From assembly GCA_945868435.1 (NCBI GenBank), contig CAMBLG010000016.1:1-53255 (forward strand): a DNA stretch of 53,255 nucleotides, written 5' to 3'. The DNA is from an uncultured Lachnospiraceae bacterium (GTDB lineage: Bacteria > Bacillota > Clostridia > Lachnospirales > Lachnospiraceae). The notes beneath the pieces are model-generated. The model was not told the DNA's origin. It worked only from the letters and a program-made list of their open reading frames with translations, and made no database searches. Made by a program: the position numbers and the translations under genes. This document shows, one piece after another, positions 1 to 8,373 of this stretch. Numbering within the stretch: position 1 is the stretch's first letter; the number at the start of each line of letters is the position of its first letter.

Positions 1-45
1 CACGGTGGTGTGAGAGGTCGGGATTTCTCACAGGAGAAATTCCTC

Positions 46-747
46 CTACTCGATTAGCGTTCGCAGATATTCCTTCTGCTCCGGTGTGATCCGGTTGCTC
101 TCAATTGCCTTTCGAATGGCCTTGTGGTGTGTCCACTCCGGAAGCCGGTGTTCCTCCAGATACGGAAGTGTCGCTTCGTACTGCTTTGCCAGTGCGGTGG
201 CAAAGTACCACGCCACCATCATATTGATATAATATTCATCGCAGCATTTTTCCGCTGCCCAATCCAGATAGGTGACTTCAAATAAATCATCCAGATAATA
301 GCGCATCAGCACCTCTATGCCAAAACGGACGGCATAGGGGGCGGAGGAGGCGAGCCAGCCTTGAACGGCCGAGAGAAGCAGGTCCGTATGGCGGGCAAGG
401 ACTTTCGGCGACATCATATCGCATGTAGCCCAGTTGTCCACATAGGGAAGAAAGCGGTCCAAAGCCGCGATACAGGCATCATAATCCTTTATTCCCTCGA
501 TCAAAAAAGCGTGAAGGTTATTTTCGTCATAATATTGATGCGGAAGCTCCGAAAGAAAGGCGTCGATCTGTTTCTGCACCGCATCGTCCTTTTTGGCTTC
601 TCGAAGAAGCTCTTTGGCGAAGCTTCGCAGCGCGGGAGTTCGCACGCCGATGATTCGCTCCGGGCTGATATTCGGAATGAGCTTGCCGTGGAATGCTTTA
701 TAGTCCTTGTCCTGCAACTGAAACAGTTGCTCTCGTATCTCTTTCAT
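46..747 (-). CDS. AlkD-like DNA alkylation repair protein
   Basis: A 233-residue all-helical protein of the DNA alkylation repair (AlkD) family, whose members excise N3- and N7-alkylated purines using HEAT-like repeats that wrap the duplex. Seen here: the family WxxxD pair at W106 and D110 (in DNWATCD) and a later aromatic residue, W180, matching the Trp/Asp/Trp set known in Bacillus AlkD. Length fits the family. It stands alone, reading leftward towards the window edge; a small hairpin lies just past its stop at about 20-43. The start follows a GGAGATTCACC-type ribosome site. The family assignment is firm; the actual substrate is inferred. Confidence 0.9.
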   Translation of the reverse strand: MKEIREQLFQLQDKDYKAFHGKLIPNISPERIIGVRTPALRSFAKELLREAKKDDAVQKQIDAFLSELPHQYYDENNLHAFLIEGIKDYDACIAALDRFLPYVDNWATCDMMSPKVLARHTDLLLSAVQGWLASSAPYAVRFGIEVLMRYYLDDLFEVTYLDWAAEKCCDEYYINMMVAWYFATALAKQYEATLPYLEEHRLPEWTHHKAIRKAIESNRITPEQKEYLRTLIE

Positions 748-799
748 GGTGAATCTCCGTCGAAATCTTTTTATTATGCTAGTAAATAATTTAGTATTT

Positions 800-996
800 G
801 TGACGATTCACAGCCTTCCACCCACATGCGCACTCGTCGCCTCTTCGAGGCTCCAGTCCCGCTCCTTTCGGAGATAAGACTGCTTATGTGTGTGGAGTTC
901 CTGCTTCGCAGGCCCGATATGGATTCGTAGACAGCCTCTTACATGCGAGCATGACGAGTCAGTCTATGAATCCATATGGGCTGTGAATAGTAACTA
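800..996. repeat. Dispersed 197-bp structured repeat, copy A
   Basis: Nearly identical to 8374-8570. The ends form a short inverted repeat (ATTCACAGCC at the left, GGCTGTGAAT at the right). The inside folds into several hairpins: CCACCCACAT/ATGTGTGTGG enclosing GCCTCTTCGAGGC and GCTCCTTTCGGAG, then CCTGCTTCGCAGG, then a stem of about 14 bp at about 921-972. It has no coding capacity. It looks like a MITE-like or structured intergenic repeat. Confidence 0.8.
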
Positions 997-1160
997 GTAC
1001 ACCGATTTCTAAATAACTACACCAAATAACTTGCCTATTTTCCCGATTGCACATGACAAAAAGCCTCGACGTAGCCCGCTACGCCTACGTTTTTTGCCAT
1101 GCACAATCGAAAAAATATTCTGCGTTATTGGTCCAGTTATTTACGAAACGATGTACTAGT
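993..1160. repeat. 168-bp near-perfect palindrome (fold-back element)
   Basis: The two halves are imperfect reverse complements of each other over about 80 bp each, from ACTAGTAC at the left to GTACTAGT at the right, with matching blocks such as AAATAACT/AGTTATTT, CGATTG/CAATCG and ACGTAG/CTACGC around a centre near 1078. It abuts structured repeat copy A on the left, and on the right it includes the stop codon of the DUF4097 gene. Its RNA would form one long hairpin and could act as a terminator. No second copy is seen in the window. Confidence 0.75.
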
Positions 1161-1995
1161 ATTTTAAATCAATATCTCCGGTGTCGTTTGTGAGATTCAC
1201 GCTTTTTCCCCGGTCAGTTCCGTCCTGGGAGAAGCTGCGCTTGTGGTCTGCGCCATTGACTTTCACATCTCCGATGGAGGTTTCCATATCGATGTTGTAG
1301 TCGGACAGATCTGTATTGCTTTCCACATCAATGTTGCCTACGGAATTTTCCACAGTCAGCTGCATAAAATTACTGTCCTTGATGTCTACGTCACCTACAT
1401 CCGCTGAGATGTCCAGTGTGTTGACATCTGCCTGTTCAATATTGATGTCACCTACATCAGCGATAAGCTCCAAAGATTCAAATTCACAGGAATCCAGGTT
1501 GATGTCACCAACGTCTGCATCGAGATGAAGGGATTTGCCCTTGATGCTGTCGATGTTGAGGTCGCCCACATCTGCCAGAAGTGTAAGCGCATTATAGTAC
1601 ACGTCTGCGGGGAGTGTGAGAGTTACGGAGCATTTCTTGTTGCCGAAGATGTTGTTGACGCTGTTCTGCGTAATGTAGAGCGTATCGTTTTCTACCTCGT
1701 ACTTCGGTTCAAGTCTGGCGTTGCATTTGTAGGAAATAGAAGCTGCATTTCCCGACTTTAAGGTCAGGCTCATGACATGAACATCCGCATCAATGGAAGT
1801 AAAGTTATCCAATGGCTGATCCTGCCTGGAAATCATGGAGCCGGCATCTTCCTTTTCACCGTTTAGCGAAAAAATCGGAATGCCCCAACCATCAGAAAGT
1901 GATGTGCCCCATCCGATGATGTGGTAACAGCTTCCGGCAATGATGCACAAAACAGTAACGACGGTTAAGACCGTCAAATATACATTTTTCTTCAT
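1156..1995 (-). CDS. DUF4097-type membrane-anchored beta-helix protein
   Basis: A 279-residue protein with one N-terminal hydrophobic segment (about residues 5-28), then a long stretch of repeated units of the type ADVGDINI, NSVGNIDV and SIGDVKV. This is the signature of the DUF4097/putative adhesin fold, a right-handed beta-helix outside the membrane. The start at 1995 is chosen because GGAGGG precedes it, whereas an upstream extension would run into the neighbouring gene. It is the last gene of a PadR-HAAS-DUF4097 operon, 14 bp after the HAAS gene. These operons are common in Clostridia and thought to respond to envelope stress. The function is otherwise unknown. The stop codon lies inside the palindromic element. 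Confidence 0.85.
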   Translation of the reverse strand: MKKNVYLTVLTVVTVLCIIAGSCYHIIGWGTSLSDGWGIPIFSLNGEKEDAGSMISRQDQPLDNFTSIDADVHVMSLTLKSGNAASISYKCNARLEPKYEVENDTLYITQNSVNNIFGNKKCSVTLTLPADVYYNALTLLADVGDLNIDSIKGKSLHLDADVGDINLDSCEFESLELIADVGDINIEQADVNTLDISADVGDVDIKDSNFMQLTVENSVGNIDVESNTDLSDYNIDMETSIGDVKVNGADHKRSFSQDGTDRGKSVNLTNDTGDIDLKY

Positions 1996-2009
1996 GATAT
2001 ACGTCCCTC

Positions 2010-3005
2010 CTACTTCTTCAGAGTGTTGTTGATCAGTGAAGCGATGATTCCGGCAATCGGCCAGATAATCCAGGTGATCCACCAGTCAAAGGTCAAAAAG
2101 CTCCAGATCAGATAAAGGCAGGTCACTGTTGGCCAGTACACAGACATAATTCCTGTGACTGCCGGATGGATATACTGGGAGTTATTCTGCTGGGAGGTGG
2201 TGTAGCTTCCACCCACGGTTCCCTGCTGATTCAGCTTTAAAAGCGTGTTGTAGCTTCCGATTCGCATGCTGCCGATCACAATCATGAACACGCCGATTCC
2301 GGCAAAGACGAACAGTAAGGCTCCGGAAAGGTTCTCCCAGAAGTAGCTGTAGTTTGTGAACGAATCTATGAGGATAGACGGCACAACGCTGAGCACACAC
2401 AGAATGACACCGATGGTGAGAAGGATTGCGTAGGTTGGCTTGTAGCTTTCTGCCTGTTGATGCAGATACTCGGTTGTGGCAAAATCCGTCACATAGTTTT
2501 CATTTTGCAAATATTTCCATTTCCCGATCATGACACCGGAATAGATGAACAGTCCCACCGCGATTGCGATGAGGACGAACATCAAGCATACGCCAAGTGC
2601 AGACATGGCATCTTCATTCATGTTCCATGTGCCTGCAATGCCGTCAAAAAGGATCGGTGCGCATACGGATAAGATGCAGAGCATAACTCCCAACGCGGTG
2701 AAAAAAGCGTGCTTGGAATGCTCGGCGATGTAACGCTTCACGTCCTCCAGCGGCAGTGTCTTTGCGTTGCTGACCGGAGTGGAGTGAACGATTTGCTCAA
2801 TTCCAAGATCCTTTGCCAACTCATCCAGATTGCCGAATTCGGAAATGACTGTGCCCACGGCCTCATTCTCGGATTTGCCCTCTGCCTTAAGCTCGGTGTA
2901 TTTATCCTCCATCATCTGCCAAAGCTCGTTTTTCGCTTTGTACACCTCCGGGGTGTTGGGAAGATTGAGGAACATTGTTTCCAAATAGTTTCTGATTGCT
3001 TCCAT
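2010..3005 (-). CDS. HAAS-domain (DUF1700-like) integral membrane protein
   Basis: 331 residues. Residues 1-70 are a soluble alpha-helical HAAS/permease-prefix domain (acidic, with the family pattern FGNLDELAKDLG). About six hydrophobic segments follow, near residues 98-118, 134-155, 192-216, 226-248, 284-304 and 307-325. Known HAAS proteins sit beside PadR regulators and are thought to bind them and relay a membrane signal. It lies between padR (47 bp upstream) and the DUF4097 gene (14 bp downstream), so all three are probably one transcript. The family is clear from the N-terminal domain and context; the ligand is unknown. Confidence 0.85.
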   Translation of the reverse strand: MEAIRNYLETMFLNLPNTPEVYKAKNELWQMMEDKYTELKAEGKSENEAVGTVISEFGNLDELAKDLGIEQIVHSTPVSNAKTLPLEDVKRYIAEHSKHAFFTALGVMLCILSVCAPILFDGIAGTWNMNEDAMSALGVCLMFVLIAIAVGLFIYSGVMIGKWKYLQNENYVTDFATTEYLHQQAESYKPTYAILLTIGVILCVLSVVPSILIDSFTNYSYFWENLSGALLFVFAGIGVFMIVIGSMRIGSYNTLLKLNQQGTVGGSYTTSQQNNSQYIHPAVTGIMSVYWPTVTCLYLIWSFLTFDWWITWIIWPIAGIIASLINNTLKK

Positions 3006-3052
3006 TTTCTAATCTCCTCTTCTTAACATAATATTCGGATAGGCTCCGAAGT

Positions 3053-3388
3053 CTACTGTTTCATAATAAATTTCTCTACAACTTCCTGCGTGAGCATCCA
3101 TTCTTCGCATTTTTCCCGGTAATACTGGCGTCCCAGCTCGGTGATACGGTAGTAGGTGCGGCGTTTGCCGGCGGTATTGTCCTGATCGGAGAAGGATTCC
3201 ACATATCCGTTCTTCTCCATCCGGGTGAAGGCGGAGTAGAGTGTGGTTTCCTTGATCACATATTTCTCGCCGGAAAGCTCCTTGATCTGCTTGGAAATCT
3301 CGTAGCCGTAAGACGGCTTATTCAGCAGGAGGTAGAGGATCATGGTGTCATTGTATCCGCGAATGATATCGCTGCTGATTTGAATCAT
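3053..3388 (-). CDS. PadR-family transcriptional regulator
   Basis: 111 residues with the PadR winged helix: the LYLLLNKPSYGYEISKQI helix, the KETTLYSAFTRMEKNGYV recognition segment and the AGKRRTYYRITELG wing. The C-terminal helix for dimerisation is short, as in the subfamily linked to HAAS proteins. It is the first gene of the PadR-HAAS-DUF4097 operon and probably represses its own promoter, since two identical 18-bp repeats and a palindrome lie directly upstream (3405-3463). An AGGAGGAT ribosome site precedes the ATG. Confidence 0.92.
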   Translation of the reverse strand: MIQISSDIIRGYNDTMILYLLLNKPSYGYEISKQIKELSGEKYVIKETTLYSAFTRMEKNGYVESFSDQDNTAGKRRTYYRITELGRQYYREKCEEWMLTQEVVEKFIMKQ

Positions 3389-3404
3389 GCGTATCCTCCT
3401 TTCC

Positions 3405-3492
3405 TACGTCTGTCGTACTACGATAGATAATGGTACGTCTGTCGTACTACGCCTGACGTAGTAAAGATAACATAGGTCAATATATATGCCAA
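3405..3492 (-). promoter_or_regulatory. padR operon promoter and repeated operator
   Basis: On the minus strand TTGGCA (3487-3492), a 17-bp spacer and TATCTT (3464-3469) form a promoter. Just downstream is the palindrome TACTACG-N5-CGTAGTA (3445-3463). Two identical copies of TACGTCTGTCGTACTACG lie at 3405-3422 and 3434-3451, 29 bp apart, each containing CG(T)AC-type dyads. The position after the -10 fits repression by the encoded PadR protein; that binding is inferred. Confidence 0.7.
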
Positions 3493-3530
3493 GAGAAAAT
3501 TTTTTAAGAAGAAATTGGATGCGGAATATA

Positions 3531-3558
3531 TTGGAAGAGTGCGCACTCTTATGATAAA
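3531..3558 (+). promoter_or_regulatory. Possible promoter of the rluA-rubrerythrin unit
   Basis: TTGGAA (3531-3536) and an AT-rich -10 region (TATGATAAAAT, ending near 3560) flank the perfect 14-bp palindrome AGAGTGCGCACTCT (3536-3549). The palindrome sits in the spacer and would be a natural repressor site. Which hexamer is the -10 is unclear. Confidence 0.4.
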
Positions 3559-3674
3559 ATGACATTGAATAAGAACTAGGGAGACCACTTTATGAAACGC
3601 TTGGATTTTGCGCACCGAACATGCACCGGTTCAGATGGTGACGAAAGAAGTACTGCGCCGGCACAGAGGAGAAA

Positions 3675-4697
3675 ATGCATATGCCACGAATCATCGAATA
3701 TCCAATTGAACAGCTTTCCGGCGTACAGAAGATTAGTGGCTTCTTAAAATCCAAGGGCTATTCCGAGCAGAATCTTGTGAATCTAAAGAAGGATTCCGAC
3801 AGTATTCGCTTAAATGGCGCGTGTGTACATCAGAACCGGATATTGACGGAAGGAGACGTTTTGTGTGTATGCATCCGGGAGCAGGAGAGCTCCGAGCAGA
3901 TTCTTCCGGTTCCATTGCCCGTTTCCATCGTCTATGAAGATGAGGATCTGATGGTGATCAATAAGCCTGCGGGCATGCCAATCCATCCGTCTCGCAACAA
4001 CCCGGACAACTCCCTGGGCAATGCGCTGGCGTGGCTGTATCAGGAGCGGGGAGAGCCCTTTGTGTTTCGGTGTATCAACAGGCTGGACCGGGACACCTCA
4101 GGGCTTACAATCGTGGCAAAGCACATGGTAAGTGCAGCCATCTTAGGCCGTATGGTTCAGCAAAAAGCGGATGAAGGAGGCATTCATCGGGAATATCTGG
4201 CCATTGTGGATGGCAGGCTGGATGTAAAGGAGGGAACCGTTTCAGCGCCGATTGCCCGAAAGGAAAGTCGCTGTCTGGAGCGGATTGTGGATTTTACTTA
4301 CGGAGATTCTGCGGTGACGCATTACTGTGTTGTGGAGGAATATCCCTGTGCAAGTCTGGTTAAGCTGATTTTGGAGACCGGGCGAACCCATCAGATACGC
4401 GTGCATATGAAATATCTGGGGCATCCGCTTTTGGGGGACTTCTTGTACCATCCGTTGTATGCTGCAAATCAGATTGATCGCGTAGAGCATCCGACAGCTC
4501 CGTGCGGCTGTGATATCGGGCGGCAGGCCCTTCATGCCCACAGGTTGAGTTTTGTTCATCCAATAACCGGAGAAGCACTTACATTTACGGCAACGTTGCC
4601 GGAGGATATGCGGGCGTTACAGAAAAAATGCATTGTTGACAGTCTTCAAAAACGAGAATATAATTTTAGAAAAAGCATTTATGCCGCAGAGCAATAG
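3675..4697 (+). CDS. RluA-family pseudouridine synthase
   Basis: 340 residues. An S4-like RNA-binding domain (about residues 15-75, ending in the LTEGDVLCVCI strand) precedes the catalytic domain. The motif INRLDRDTSGL carries the catalytic aspartate D138, and ETGRTHQIRVHMKYLGHPLLGD is the typical second family motif. It isomerises uridine to pseudouridine in rRNA or tRNA; which site cannot be told from sequence. An AGAGGAG ribosome site precedes the ATG. Rubrerythrin follows after 30 bp, so the two may share a transcript. The catalytic motif has N in place of the common H before RLD, a frequent variant. Confidence 0.93.
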   Translation: MHMPRIIEYPIEQLSGVQKISGFLKSKGYSEQNLVNLKKDSDSIRLNGACVHQNRILTEGDVLCVCIREQESSEQILPVPLPVSIVYEDEDLMVINKPAGMPIHPSRNNPDNSLGNALAWLYQERGEPFVFRCINRLDRDTSGLTIVAKHMVSAAILGRMVQQKADEGGIHREYLAIVDGRLDVKEGTVSAPIARKESRCLERIVDFTYGDSAVTHYCVVEEYPCASLVKLILETGRTHQIRVHMKYLGHPLLGDFLYHPLYAANQIDRVEHPTAPCGCDIGRQALHAHRLSFVHPITGEALTFTATLPEDMRALQKKCIVDSLQKREYNFRKSIYAAEQ

Positions 4698-4727
4698 AAC
4701 TGACTGCGTGCAGAAAAGGGGGACATT

Positions 4728-5267
4728 ATGGCTAACAAATATGCAGGAACACAGACTGAAAAGAATCTCAGAACCGCTTTTTCCGGCGAGTCAGAGGCGA
4801 GAAACAAGTACACGTATTTTGCTTCCGTAGCGAAGAAGGAAGGATATGAGCAGATTTCTTCTCTTTTCTTAAAGACAGCGGACAATGAGAAAGAGCATGC
4901 CAAGATGTGGTTCAAGGAGCTTCAGGGAATCGGTGATACCAAGGCGAATCTCACGTCTGCGGCAGAAGGAGAGAACTACGAGTGGACAGATATGTATGAT
5001 GGATTTGCCAAGACTGCTGAGGAAGAAGGCTTCCCGGAGCTTGCAGAGAAGTTCCGTCTGGTAGCTGCCATTGAGAAGGCTCATGAGGAGCGCTACCGTG
5101 CATTGCTTCACAACGTAGAGACTGCGGAAGTCTTCGCTAAGAGTGAAGTGAAGGTTTGGGAGTGCCGCAACTGTGGTCATATTGTTGTTGGAACCGAGGC
5201 ACCGGAGGTATGCCCGACCTGCAACCATCCACAGAGCTACTTTGAGTTGAGAGCAGAGAATTATTAA
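4728..5267 (+). CDS. rbr: Rubrerythrin
   Basis: 179 residues: an N-terminal ferritin-like four-helix diiron domain ([15 protein letters not shown], then [11 protein letters not shown] and a second E...EKAHEERY pair), and a C-terminal rubredoxin-like domain with two CxxC pairs (CRNCG and CPTC) for one Fe(SCys)4 centre. Rubrerythrin reduces hydrogen peroxide in the cytoplasm of anaerobes, taking electrons from NAD(P)H through rubredoxin-type carriers. All expected metal ligands are present and the length is standard. A GGGGGACATT site precedes the start, and a hairpin at 5375-5398 ends the unit. Confidence 0.95.
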   Translation: MANKYAGTQTEKNLRTAFSGESEARNKYTYFASVAKKEGYEQISSLFLKTADNEKEHAKMWFKELQGIGDTKANLTSAAEGENYEWTDMYDGFAKTAEEEGFPELAEKFRLVAAIEKAHEERYRALLHNVETAEVFAKSEVKVWECRNCGHIVVGTEAPEVCPTCNHPQSYFELRAENY

Positions 5268-5374
5268 AATGTTTATCTGTTAGAACCTGTGCTCATGTAA
5301 TTGTATGGGTGAGATTCCATGTGAAATTACACCTTTAAGGTGACAAAGAAATAGCGTCGGTGTACAAATAAGTT

Positions 5375-5402
5375 GGGGAGTATCTGCGGATACTCCCCTT
5401 TG
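5375..5402. terminator. Terminator between rubrerythrin and nth
   Basis: Perfect 10-bp stem GGGGAGTATC/GATACTCCCC with a TGCG loop, followed by TTTGTC on the plus strand. The two flanking genes converge, so it may serve both. Confidence 0.75.
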
Positions 5403-6035
5403 TCATATCTTCTTTTTACATATATCGTTCAGACAGCATATCTCGCAGTAAGGTGTGGTGCGTGCCGTACACACGGCGCGTCCATGATCCACCAGCCGAT
5501 GGCAAAAGTCGTTGCCCTCTTCCGGTGGGATAATCTTCCACAGAGCCATCTCCACCTTCTTCGGTTCCTTGATGCCGTCCACAAGGCCGATGCGGTTACA
5601 CAGACGGATGCAGTGGGTGTCTGTGACAATTGCAGGTTTTCCGAACACATCTCCCATGATGAGGTTAGCACTTTTGCGGCCAACGCCTGGCAGGGATAAA
5701 AGCGCGTCAAAATCGTCGGGAACTTGTCCGTTGTATTTGTCCCGAAGTTGCTTCATGCAGGCACTGATGTCCCTTGCCTTGCTTTTTCCAAGGCCGCAGG
5801 GATGGACGATTGCCTCAATCTCTTCCACCGGAGCATCCGCAAGGGCGTTCACATCCGGGAACTTTTCGTAGAGAAGGGGCACAATCTTATTCACGCGCTC
5901 GTCGGTGCACTGTGCCGCAAGGCGGACGCTGATCAGAAGCTTCCAGGCCTCTGTATAATCCAGGGTGCAGTCGGAATCCGGGTAAGCTTCCTTCAGACGC
6001 CGAATCACCTCTAAAGCCAAATCTTTTTTTCGCAT
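5403..6035 (-). CDS. nth: Endonuclease III
   Basis: 210 residues with the helix-hairpin-helix LPGVGRKSA, catalytic lysine K121 in that motif and catalytic aspartate D139 (VTDTH), and a C-terminal C-x6-C-x2-C-x5-C cluster that binds a [4Fe-4S] centre. The enzyme excises oxidised pyrimidines and cuts the abasic site in base excision repair. The start at 6035 is preferred to one nine codons upstream, because AAAGGAG lies seven bases before it and its ATG overlaps the stop of the MFS gene (TGATG), which indicates translational coupling. All catalytic residues are intact. Confidence 0.95.
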   Translation of the reverse strand: MRKKDLALEVIRRLKEAYPDSDCTLDYTEAWKLLISVRLAAQCTDERVNKIVPLLYEKFPDVNALADAPVEEIEAIVHPCGLGKSKARDISACMKQLRDKYNGQVPDDFDALLSLPGVGRKSANLIMGDVFGKPAIVTDTHCIRLCNRIGLVDGIKEPKKVEMALWKIIPPEEGNDFCHRLVDHGRAVCTARTTPYCEICCLNDICKKKI

Positions 6036-7234
6036 CAGTAACTCCTTTCCTTTTTCTGCCATTTTCGACAGAGTATAATACTTGCAATCATGAGAACCGG
6101 GAAGCAGATTCCAAAGAAAATGCCGATTTTTAGATTATCCGAAAAGGCGCTGGAGATGAAGCCCACAATAGTCGGTCCGCCGGAGCAACCAAGATCTCCC
6201 GCCAAAGCCAAAAACGCAAACATGAGCGTACCACCGCGCCGCAGAACCGCGGATGCCTTGCTGAACGTGCCCGGCCACATGATACCAACGGAGAGCCCGC
6301 ACAATGCGCAGCCAATCAGGCTGATCACCGGATTCGGAACCAGTGAAATCAGAAGATAGGCAAGTATGCACAGAAGGCTGCTTCCCACCATGAAACGGTC
6401 CAAGTCGAGTTTGTCCCCATATTTTCCATAGTAAGCGCGGGACGTACCCATGAGTGTCGCAAAGGCCAGCGGTCCGGCCAGATCTCCGATGGCTTTGGTT
6501 ACACCCAGGCCTTTTTCAGCGAAGGTAGAGGCCCACTGACTTACCGCCTGTTCGCTGGCACCGGAGCAGAACATCATCAGAAGAAAAACCCAGAAGATTT
6601 TCTCCCGAAACAGCTCAGAAAAGCGCATGCCGCTTTCCCCATCCTTGATGAGTGGTGCAATCGGAGCTTTGAGGAACAGAATGGCGTTTGTAATTGGAAT
6701 CAGCGCCCAGAATGCGGCCAGTAACTTCCAGTTTCCAATTCCGACAACCTGAAAGAAGATCGTGGAAATCAATACGACACCCACGTGTCCCCAGCAATAA
6801 AAAGAGTGCAAAAGACTCATGGCTTTTTCCTTATTATCAGTAGGGCAGCTTTCCACGATAGGGCTGACCAGAACCTCCAAAAGTCCGCCGCCCACGGCAT
6901 AGACCATAACAGATATGAGAATGCCGGCAAAGGCATTTGGCAGAATCTCCGGAAGAAACGTGAGCCCCAAAAGTCCGGCTGCAGCAAATGTATGCGCAAG
7001 AACAATGGACACCCGATATCCAATCCGGTCCACAAAGGCCGCGGATAGCAGATCGACACACAGCTGGATTCCGAAATTGAAGGTTACTAATAAGGTAATC
7101 TGCCCCAGCGGGATATGATAGCTGGACGAAAACGTCAGAAACAGTAATGGAATGAAATTGTTTACAATGGCCTGCACGATGTAGCCGATAAAGCAGGCGT
7201 TAATGGTAAGTTTGTAATTCTTTTGTCCGCTCAT
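6035..7234 (-). CDS. MFS transporter
   Basis: 399 residues with about twelve hydrophobic segments in two six-helix halves. It shows the major-facilitator pattern, with a charged loop between helices 2 and 3 (SAAFVDRIGYRVS) and an equivalent in the second half (YYGKYGDKLDLDRFMVG). The VGGGLLEVLVSPIVES segment resembles the sugar/metabolite branch related to FucP and YfkF-like carriers. The substrate cannot be read from sequence. It is translationally coupled to nth by a TGATG overlap, an unexpected pairing that may reflect only cotranscription. The ATG has a modest upstream site. Confidence 0.85.
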   Translation of the reverse strand: MSGQKNYKLTINACFIGYIVQAIVNNFIPLLFLTFSSSYHIPLGQITLLVTFNFGIQLCVDLLSAAFVDRIGYRVSIVLAHTFAAAGLLGLTFLPEILPNAFAGILISVMVYAVGGGLLEVLVSPIVESCPTDNKEKAMSLLHSFYCWGHVGVVLISTIFFQVVGIGNWKLLAAFWALIPITNAILFLKAPIAPLIKDGESGMRFSELFREKIFWVFLLMMFCSGASEQAVSQWASTFAEKGLGVTKAIGDLAGPLAFATLMGTSRAYYGKYGDKLDLDRFMVGSSLLCILAYLLISLVPNPVISLIGCALCGLSVGIMWPGTFSKASAVLRRGGTLMFAFLALAGDLGCSGGPTIVGFISSAFSDNLKIGIFFGICFPVLMIASIILCRKWQKKERSY

Positions 7235-7326
7235 GGAAATGCTCCTATGTATAATTGTAATTTTCTCTTAATCATCGTATGACATCGGAATCATAATAGC
7301 AAAAGTTTTCCGGCAAAGCAAGCACT

Positions 7327-7372
7327 CCAACCACATAAGCAGTCTTAGCTCCGTAAGAAGCGGTGGGACACC
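7327..7372 (-). repeat. Partial inverted remnant of the 197-bp repeat
   Basis: The reverse complement of this stretch matches the centre of the dispersed repeat (the GGAGCTAAGACTGCTTATGTG block and its flanks) with several mismatches. It is a decayed fragment, without the terminal inverted repeats. Confidence 0.6.
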
Positions 7373-7461
7373 ATATAGAAAAGAAAAATTTGTGGCAGGG
7401 TATAAAAGTGAAACTCTTTCCTTATACTACCATTGTTAATTTTTGTAGAAAGAGGTGCGAT

Positions 7462-7920
7462 ATGGTATTAACAGAAAAAGAGACAACCGTTATTGAGGAT
7501 CTTCGTCAGCAGGAGCAGAGCTGTATTGAAAAATACAAGCGCTATGCGGCGGAGGCAAAGGATCCGGTACTCCGTGACCTGTTCGAAGATCTGGAGAAGG
7601 AGGAGCGTGAGCACTATGAGTCATTGGGCAAGGTGTTAAACGGAACAGTTCCGCAGTGCAATTGCAATGACAAAGAGGGTGCTATGTATCAGCCAAAGGC
7701 AACCTACACCGGCATGACTGAGAGTGAGGACAAGAAGAATGACTGCTTCCTCGCAACAGACTGCATCGGAACTGAGAAAATGGTGTCCGGAACCTACAAC
7801 ACAGACGTGTTTGTATTCGGTGACAGCAAGATCCGTAAGCTTTTGGCGGATATCCAGATTGAAGAGCAGAATCACGCAGAGAGGCTCTACAAATATAAGA
7901 CTGTAAACGGAATGTCATAA
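7462..7920 (+). CDS. Ferritin-like domain protein (CotF/COG1633-like)
   Basis: 152 residues. The two halves each carry ferritin-like ExxH helices: CIEKYKRYAAEAKDPVLRDLFEDLEKEEREHYESL near the N terminus and LLADIQIEEQNHAERLYKY at the C terminus, joined by a loop with C and N residues. This layout is typical of short Clostridia proteins annotated as spore-coat F-like or ferritin-like. The start follows AGAGGTGCGAT; a longer frame upstream has no ribosome site. The role is inferred: iron or oxygen chemistry or coat association. A strong hairpin follows the stop. Confidence 0.75.
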   Translation: MVLTEKETTVIEDLRQQEQSCIEKYKRYAAEAKDPVLRDLFEDLEKEEREHYESLGKVLNGTVPQCNCNDKEGAMYQPKATYTGMTESEDKKNDCFLATDCIGTEKMVSGTYNTDVFVFGDSKIRKLLADIQIEEQNHAERLYKYKTVNGMS

Positions 7921-7934
7921 CCTTGAAGTTGGAT

Positions 7935-7985
7935 TTGCCCCTGGGTCTGGGAGAAGAAAGGATGTTGCTCAGACCCGGGGCAATT
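7935..7985 (+). terminator. Hairpin after the ferritin-like gene
   Basis: Long stem (7935-7949 with 7970-7983; TTGCCCC-GGGTCTG against CAGACCC-GGGGCAA). There is no clear T-run after it, so termination is only probable. Its GGGTCT/AGACCC arms resemble the hairpins in the tandem repeat that follows. Confidence 0.6.
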
Positions 7986-7991
7986 ACATAT

Positions 7992-8365
7992 AGAAAGAAA
8001 AAGAAGGAAAATGAGCCGCTGAGTCAAGCTCCACGGGTCTCAGGAGAAAAAAGTGCGTGAGAGACCCAAGAAGCGAGAAAAATAAAAAGAAGAAAAAGGA
8101 AAATGAGCCGCTGAGTCAAGCTCCACGGGTCTCAGGAGAAAAAAATGCGCCAGAGACCCAAGAAGCGAGAAAAATAAAAAGAAGAAAAAGGAAAATGAGT
8201 CGCTGAGTCAAGCTCCACGGGTCTCAGGAGAAAAAAGTGCGTGAGAGACCCAAGAAGCGAGAAAAATAAAAAGAAGAAAAAGGAAAATGAGCCGCTGAGT
8301 CAAGCTCCACGGGTCTCAGGAGAAAAAAGTGCGTCAGAGACCCAAGAAGCAGGAGAAAAACAAAG
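7992..8365. repeat. Four tandem 92-bp noncoding repeat units
   Basis: The block GAGCCGCTGAGTCAAGCTCC starts at 8013, 8105, 8197 (one base changed) and 8289, exactly 92 bp apart. Each unit has a purine-rich A/G tract, then an inverted repeat GGGTCTC...GAGACCC (first at 8035-8067). The period is not a multiple of three and stops occur in all frames, so it is noncoding. Units differ at only a few bases, mostly in the hairpin loop, which suggests recent duplication. Function unknown. Confidence 0.85.
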
Positions 8366-8373
8366 TAAGAAAG

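Noticed and set aside
3591..3737. A 48-codon frame before rluA
   Set aside because: It overlaps the rluA start in another frame and shows no recognisable feature; it may be a leader or a remnant, but support is too thin.
7992..8365. CRISPR array
   Set aside because: The 92-bp units repeat along their whole length with no unique spacers, and no cas genes are near.
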